In this document: positions 59,817-64,000 of the stretch, piece by piece
Layout of the letters: each line of letters starts with the position of its first letter
Position numbering within the stretch: position 1 is the first letter of the stretch
Origin: Cordia subcordata
Lineage: Eukaryota > Streptophyta > Magnoliopsida > Boraginales > Cordiaceae
NCBI GenBank assembly: GCA_028554755.1
Contig: JAPTOF010000017.1
Span: 12,981,501-13,045,500, forward strand
DNA length: 64,000 nt
Direction of reading: 5' to 3'
Made by a program: the position numbers and the translations under genes
The notes under the pieces: model-generated
Databases searched by the model: none
What the model saw: the letters and a program-made list of their open reading frames with translations, nothing else
What the model was told of the DNA's origin: nothing

Positions 59817-61553
59817 TTACGGCACTGGCTCGGAGGAGGTACCTGCAAATAACAAGAACATACATCAGCTGAGAACATATTCTTTGACATGCATCATACA
59901 AGAATCTAATCTAAAGCATAGCATCAAAAGAACCAGTAAGGTCTCCAAGTATCAGCCCCATTGTTTGACGAATGCACAAACCATCATACATCCATTATGA
60001 CAAAGTAACACCTTTCAACCAATTACAGTCAAAAACAAAAACCAATCGAAGATTTTGAAGCTATATGAAACACTACTGACAATAAGGAAATGAAAACGTA
60101 TGGTAATCTCAAACATATTTTTCACATGATCTCGGCTCTCTTCCGTTCAATACCGGTTTATGAACACATTCACCTATGTTCCATATTCCAACACTTATCC
60201 ACGCATACCCATCGCCAAAATCCTAATGTACCGTCCCCAGATCTCATTTTGCTAATCTTTTCTTAGGTCTTTTATGCTAAGGGCGAGCATAAAATTCTGA
60301 GCACCCAATGTTACTGGTTCAGAGAATTGGTTGGCAGGATCAAAGAGTCAGGGGCGCAATTCTTTGGCAGCAGCTACACTAAGAGATGCAAATTCAAAAA
60401 CAACAGGCTTTGCACAAGAAATCAAGCAGTAAATGTTAACATAGAAAGACATCATTCTGCTAGAACAACTTAACATTCTATTAACATTTACAGGTCAACT
60501 TGGCCAACAGCAACATCTTAGAAATTAGTATTGGAAAAGAATCAATTATCGTCCCCTTTCCCACTCTTACGCAAAAGAATATCCGGTAATTCCCCCGCCC
60601 CCCCCCCCCCAAAAAAAAAAAAAAAGTTAAAACAAACAATACAGCCAGATAAGAAATGAACACTTAGAGGATGTTTGGTTTGGTTTTTTTTCTGGTCAAA
60701 CCTACTTAAAGCCTAATTTAAGCTAATGGAAGTGTTTGTTTTAATTAAAAATGTACTTTTTTTAAGTGACTTTAAGTAGAAAATAAAAAGCTCTCCAACC
60801 CCAACTTTTGCTTTTTATGGCTTTAAGCACGTTGAAAAAAAGCAAGTTTGACCAAATTATTTACTATCTTATCCTTACCTTTTTATTTTATTACTAAAAT
60901 ATCTTTACTCTTTTATTTTATACTTACCTTTTTAAATTCTATTTTAATGTCCTTAATAGTTATTTTAACCATATAACTAACTTTTTAATTCACTTTAATC
61001 AAACATGTAAATACTTATTTTTATAACTACAATTTTTATTTAAATACATAACTACTTAAAGTTGACAATAAAAAAAAAACCACTTAAAACCAGAAGTTCT
61101 TTAAGTAACTTTTTTATGAGTCAATCCAAACACCCTCTTAGAAGGTAAATAAAGCGAGCACGCAAAGAAACAAGATACTAATAATTCAAAAAATCTAATC
61201 AATGTGAACCAAAAGAAAACTAAAAATATGTGGAGATGATGAATAGATATACCTGTAATCAAACTCACAGGCTTTTCAGGTTTAGGTTGGCAGAGAGACA
61301 CCTGTACCTTTTCTTCTCCTTTCCAAACTTGAGCCTCGAAGAGTTCGAAACCATCACCAGCTGCTTTGGGGTTCTTCACCTTGATAGTAAGGAAATATTC
61401 AAGACCTTGAACGACACGGGCATTTGCTTTCTCCAGGCTGATGTATTTATAGTCCACATCCTACCATACCCAAACAATTTAATAAAAAGAAAAAGAAATC
61501 AAAAGCAACACCAAAGAAAATGAAAACAAGCAACTGATGATTGAATAATAATA

Positions 61554-61591
<38 letters not shown>

Positions 61592-61815
61592 CGCACACAC
61601 ACACACATATATACACATACGTTGTCGGAATTATACTGTTGGATTGCCAATTCAGCGTACTTGGAAAGCCTGGTATTCTGGTTGATATCAGTTTGGGGCA
61701 TGAGGAGGCCACATTGCCCTTGTATGTCTAATTGAATTGCCCTCAAAGTCCACAATGTCGAATCCCTAGACCCACCAAAAACACATACATAAGCCATCAA
61801 AAATACGCGCGCGCG

Positions 61816-61851
<36 letters not shown>

Positions 61852-62051
61852 AACTAATTATAATGAAATTGAAATCTAAAATTATATATACACACACAAA
61901 GAACCAATCCTCCTCTGTACCTCACTTTCCAAAACTTGTTGCAATAATTCTTCCACACTTGACGATCACCATTATTGTCATCGTTTCTTCTTCTTCTTTT
62001 GCTTAATCCACGTCTCTTCCGCTTCGAGAGAAGCGTCCGCGACAGCACCAT
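59817..62051 (-). CDS. Cystatin-like proteinase inhibitor domain protein
   Basis: Exons (minus strand): 61921-62051, 61621-61765, 61253-61460, 59817-59842; 169 aa. Residues 1-43 are very basic (KRKRRGLSKRRRRND) with no signal peptide, unlike secreted phytocystatins. The domain follows: GLLMPQTDINQ, a plant-cystatin-like helix LSKYAELAIQQYN (compare the LARFAV-type motif), a first hairpin RVVQGLEYFLTIKVKN in place of canonical QxVxG (Gln is Arg), and a second-loop Trp in EAQVWKGEEKVQV. The last exon adds only GTSSEPVP. Cystatins block papain-type proteases; related plant proteins such as SQAPI block aspartic proteases, so the target is uncertain. Intron 3 holds a Harbinger MITE. Confidence 0.82.
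60667..61137. mobile_element. PIF/Harbinger (Tourist-like) MITE in cystatin intron 3
   Basis: A 471-bp element flanked by TTA duplications (60664-60666, 61138-61140). The termini are GAGGATGTTTGG on the left and, in reverse complement, GAGGGTGTTTGG on the right; an ACTTAAAG word also recurs inverted further in. TTA targets and this terminus are typical of Harbinger-derived MITEs. Confidence 0.75.
61557..61622. repeat. TA/CA microsatellite next to exon 2 of the cystatin-like gene
   Basis: A (TA)n run of about 30 bases and a CACACACACACA run reach the donor splice site of exon 2 at 61620. A second GC/CA/TA microsatellite lies in intron 1 at 61806-61850. Confidence 0.85.
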
Positions 62052-64000
62052 CGTGATCGTACAGCCACAATTGTTACGATTCCTTTCCCAGTTTCACCTG
62101 TCGATTTTGAATTTTAAAATTAGGGTTTTGCGCTTAATGACTCTCCCTTAATAAAATTAGTGTACGACTATATTGCTTAATATTACTGTAATATAAAATT
62201 AAATTATATAATAAATAATTATTAAAAAATTTAATAATCTTATAAGTTATCTCTTTGAAAAGATTGAAATTAAAAAATATGTTAATTTTATCTTTTTATT
62301 ATTTTGACAAATTTAAAATAAGATTGATTATTATAAAAAAAATTTATAGAATTAGAGGGATTGGGTGAATATAAGGTTGGAAATATTTAAATTTTCTTTT
62401 GGGTTGTACTTGATCTAATCGAATTAGAATTTCATATGTAAAATTTAAATGGAAATTGTATTGAAATGTTAATTTTTTTATTTTTATTCTCATAAGTACT
62501 TTAATGTTATTTGAGATGATTTTGCAATTATTTAATTTTCTTCCAGTTTCATATCTTTTTAAATTTAATCTCAATTAGAACAATACAATTTAATGAAAAA
62601 ACAAAAACATACAAGAAAAAGATAATGAGAAACTCGAACACCAAACTCCGGGTACTTAAATTATGATTGGGTTTTATAACTTTTATTACCTAATTGAATA
62701 GTTTATTTTTGCTCTTGAAGTTTAAAATTCTAAACGTGAAAATTCATTCGAATCAATTTGCACTATGTGAAAGCTACAATCTATTTTCAAATTTAGTATA
62801 AATTAACATAACACAATTTAACAAATCTATGTATCTTTATAATCTAGTCTAAATTAACATAATATATTAATAAATAACAATAATCAAAAATTAAAACTTG
62901 AATTAGAAAACCTAAAACACAAATATCCAATAATACTCAAGTTTTATGATTTTAAATATTTAATTTAATAGTTTTTTAACTCTAAAAATTCAAACATTTG
63001 AATTGAAAAATCCAACCACATTCTCATCTTAACCTGATCGAATAGTTTTTTGGACTTAAAATGGAAAAAAAATTAAAAATCAAGCAGAAAAGTCTGATTA
63101 GTAGATAAATGAAAAAGAGAGAGCACATCATTTTGATTGAGAATGAAGAGTAAAAAAGATAGAGTATATATAAAATTATCTAATCAAATAGTTTCTTTAT
63201 TTTTAATAATAAAAATTTAAAATTTTGAACTCACAAACTCAAACTAATTCTCTACTAGATTTGAACTTTATGACTTTAATACCCTATTAAAAAAAAATTT
63301 TATCGCAAAACTCAAAATATTAAAAATTCTAACCAATTTCTATCATAGATAAAAGCTGAAAGACGTAATTAACAAAAAGAGTAAGAAAAGAAAGAATATA
63401 TCATTTTGCTAGACGAGAAACAAAAAAGGGTAAATATAAAATTTTAATTTTGCCATGAGATAAACATAAAATTACAAATATTATATAAATTTTTATTGAT
63501 AATCACAAACTTTTTAAAAATTTATTACAATATTGCTATTCTTGGGTACTATTCATTCATGGAGAAAACCATAAATGAATAGTATTCCAAAAAGTGAATC
63601 TTTTTATATAAGTAGAGAAGTAGAGATATATACAAAAATGATAAGGTTTTTTTTTTTCTCGGCAAGGTACCAAAAAGATAAGCTTTTGAAAAAAAATGAA
63701 AATAGTTAGTTGTACATTATTACTAATTGAATAATTAGTTTTAAATGAAAGTTTATTGATTTAATTTGATCTGCACTAGGTTTGTCAAATTAAATTAAAT
63801 TAAATCATGTTTTGCTTTAATATTATGTGAATATCAGTTAAAGTTGTATGAACTTAGATGATCTTGTAATATAAGTGGTAAATCAAAATTAATCTACTGG
63901 TTAATGATTTATTCAATTTTTCTTTTTTCTTTTTTTGATTATTTTGATCAATTTTGAAATTCTTCTATAAAATTGAAATCAAACCAAAATAAAGTCAATC
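62052..64000. other. AT-rich right end of the window
   Basis: The first 100 bases hold the cystatin-like gene's leader; on the minus strand an AAAACCCTAATTTTAAAATT word is seen. The rest is very AT-rich and has weakly similar stretches (for example TAGAGTATATA at about 63160 and AGAATATATCATTTTG at about 63392). No gene or clear element is supported. Confidence 0.5.

Noticed and set aside
1..64000. CRISPR arrays, operons, ribosome binding sites, phage or toxin systems
   Set aside because: The window is plant nuclear DNA. No such structures are visible, and the tandem repeats lack CRISPR spacing.

Overview
The window looks like nuclear DNA of a eudicot plant. The genes have many short introns with GT..AG borders in AT-rich surroundings, the proteins belong to plant families, there is a MIR156 hairpin, and the DNA between genes holds Ty1/copia, SINE, LINE and MITE remnants plus a mitochondrial insertion. 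I cannot name the species.

Layout, left to right. 1454-3224 (+): a two-exon fasciclin-like arabinogalactan protein (FLA1/FLA2 type). 5816-22150 (-): a tandem array of LEA2/NDR1-HIN1-like (NHL) membrane-protein genes with one intact member (5816-6652) and four damaged ones: an internally deleted copy, a short fragment, a frameshifted copy, and a copy split by a 7.2-kb Ty1/copia element (14561-21799). Captured or decayed scraps lie in and around the array: a DnaJ-domain first-exon fragment, a mitochondrial 18S rRNA piece, a RING-H2 fragment and a tRNA-derived SINE with a perfect 18-bp target duplication. 23519-26310 (-): an eight-coding-exon Nudix hydrolase of the plant NUDT2/NUDT10 group. 26340-36574: about 10 kb with no gene I can support. 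36575-45141 (+): a fourteen-exon SIRT6-class sirtuin (SRT1). 46928-55391 (+): a nine-exon INCENP homologue (WYRD), the scaffold of the chromosomal passenger complex. 57500-57985 (-): a MIR156 gene with a likely spliced primary transcript. 59817-62051 (-): a four-exon cystatin-like inhibitor. 62052-64000: AT-rich DNA with no recognised gene.

FLA1, SRT1, WYRD and MIR156H lie in this order on Arabidopsis chromosome 5 (At5g55730, At5g55760, At5g55820, At5g55835, from memory). The window therefore looks like a conserved block into which the NHL array, the Nudix gene and repeats have been placed. The genes do not form one pathway: they cover cell-wall/surface glycoprotein, membrane defence-type protein, nucleotide-sugar clean-up, chromatin deacylation, mitosis, phase-change miRNA and protease inhibition. 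I found no clearly new biological system. The most unusual material is the decaying NHL array with its shared promoter motif and the repeat structures near SRT1, MIR156 and the cystatin gene. Exon borders were placed by eye from splice signals, reading phase and family similarity. All spliced models close in frame (FLA 417 aa, Nudix 283 aa, SRT1 471 aa, INCENP 1739 aa, cystatin-like 169 aa).
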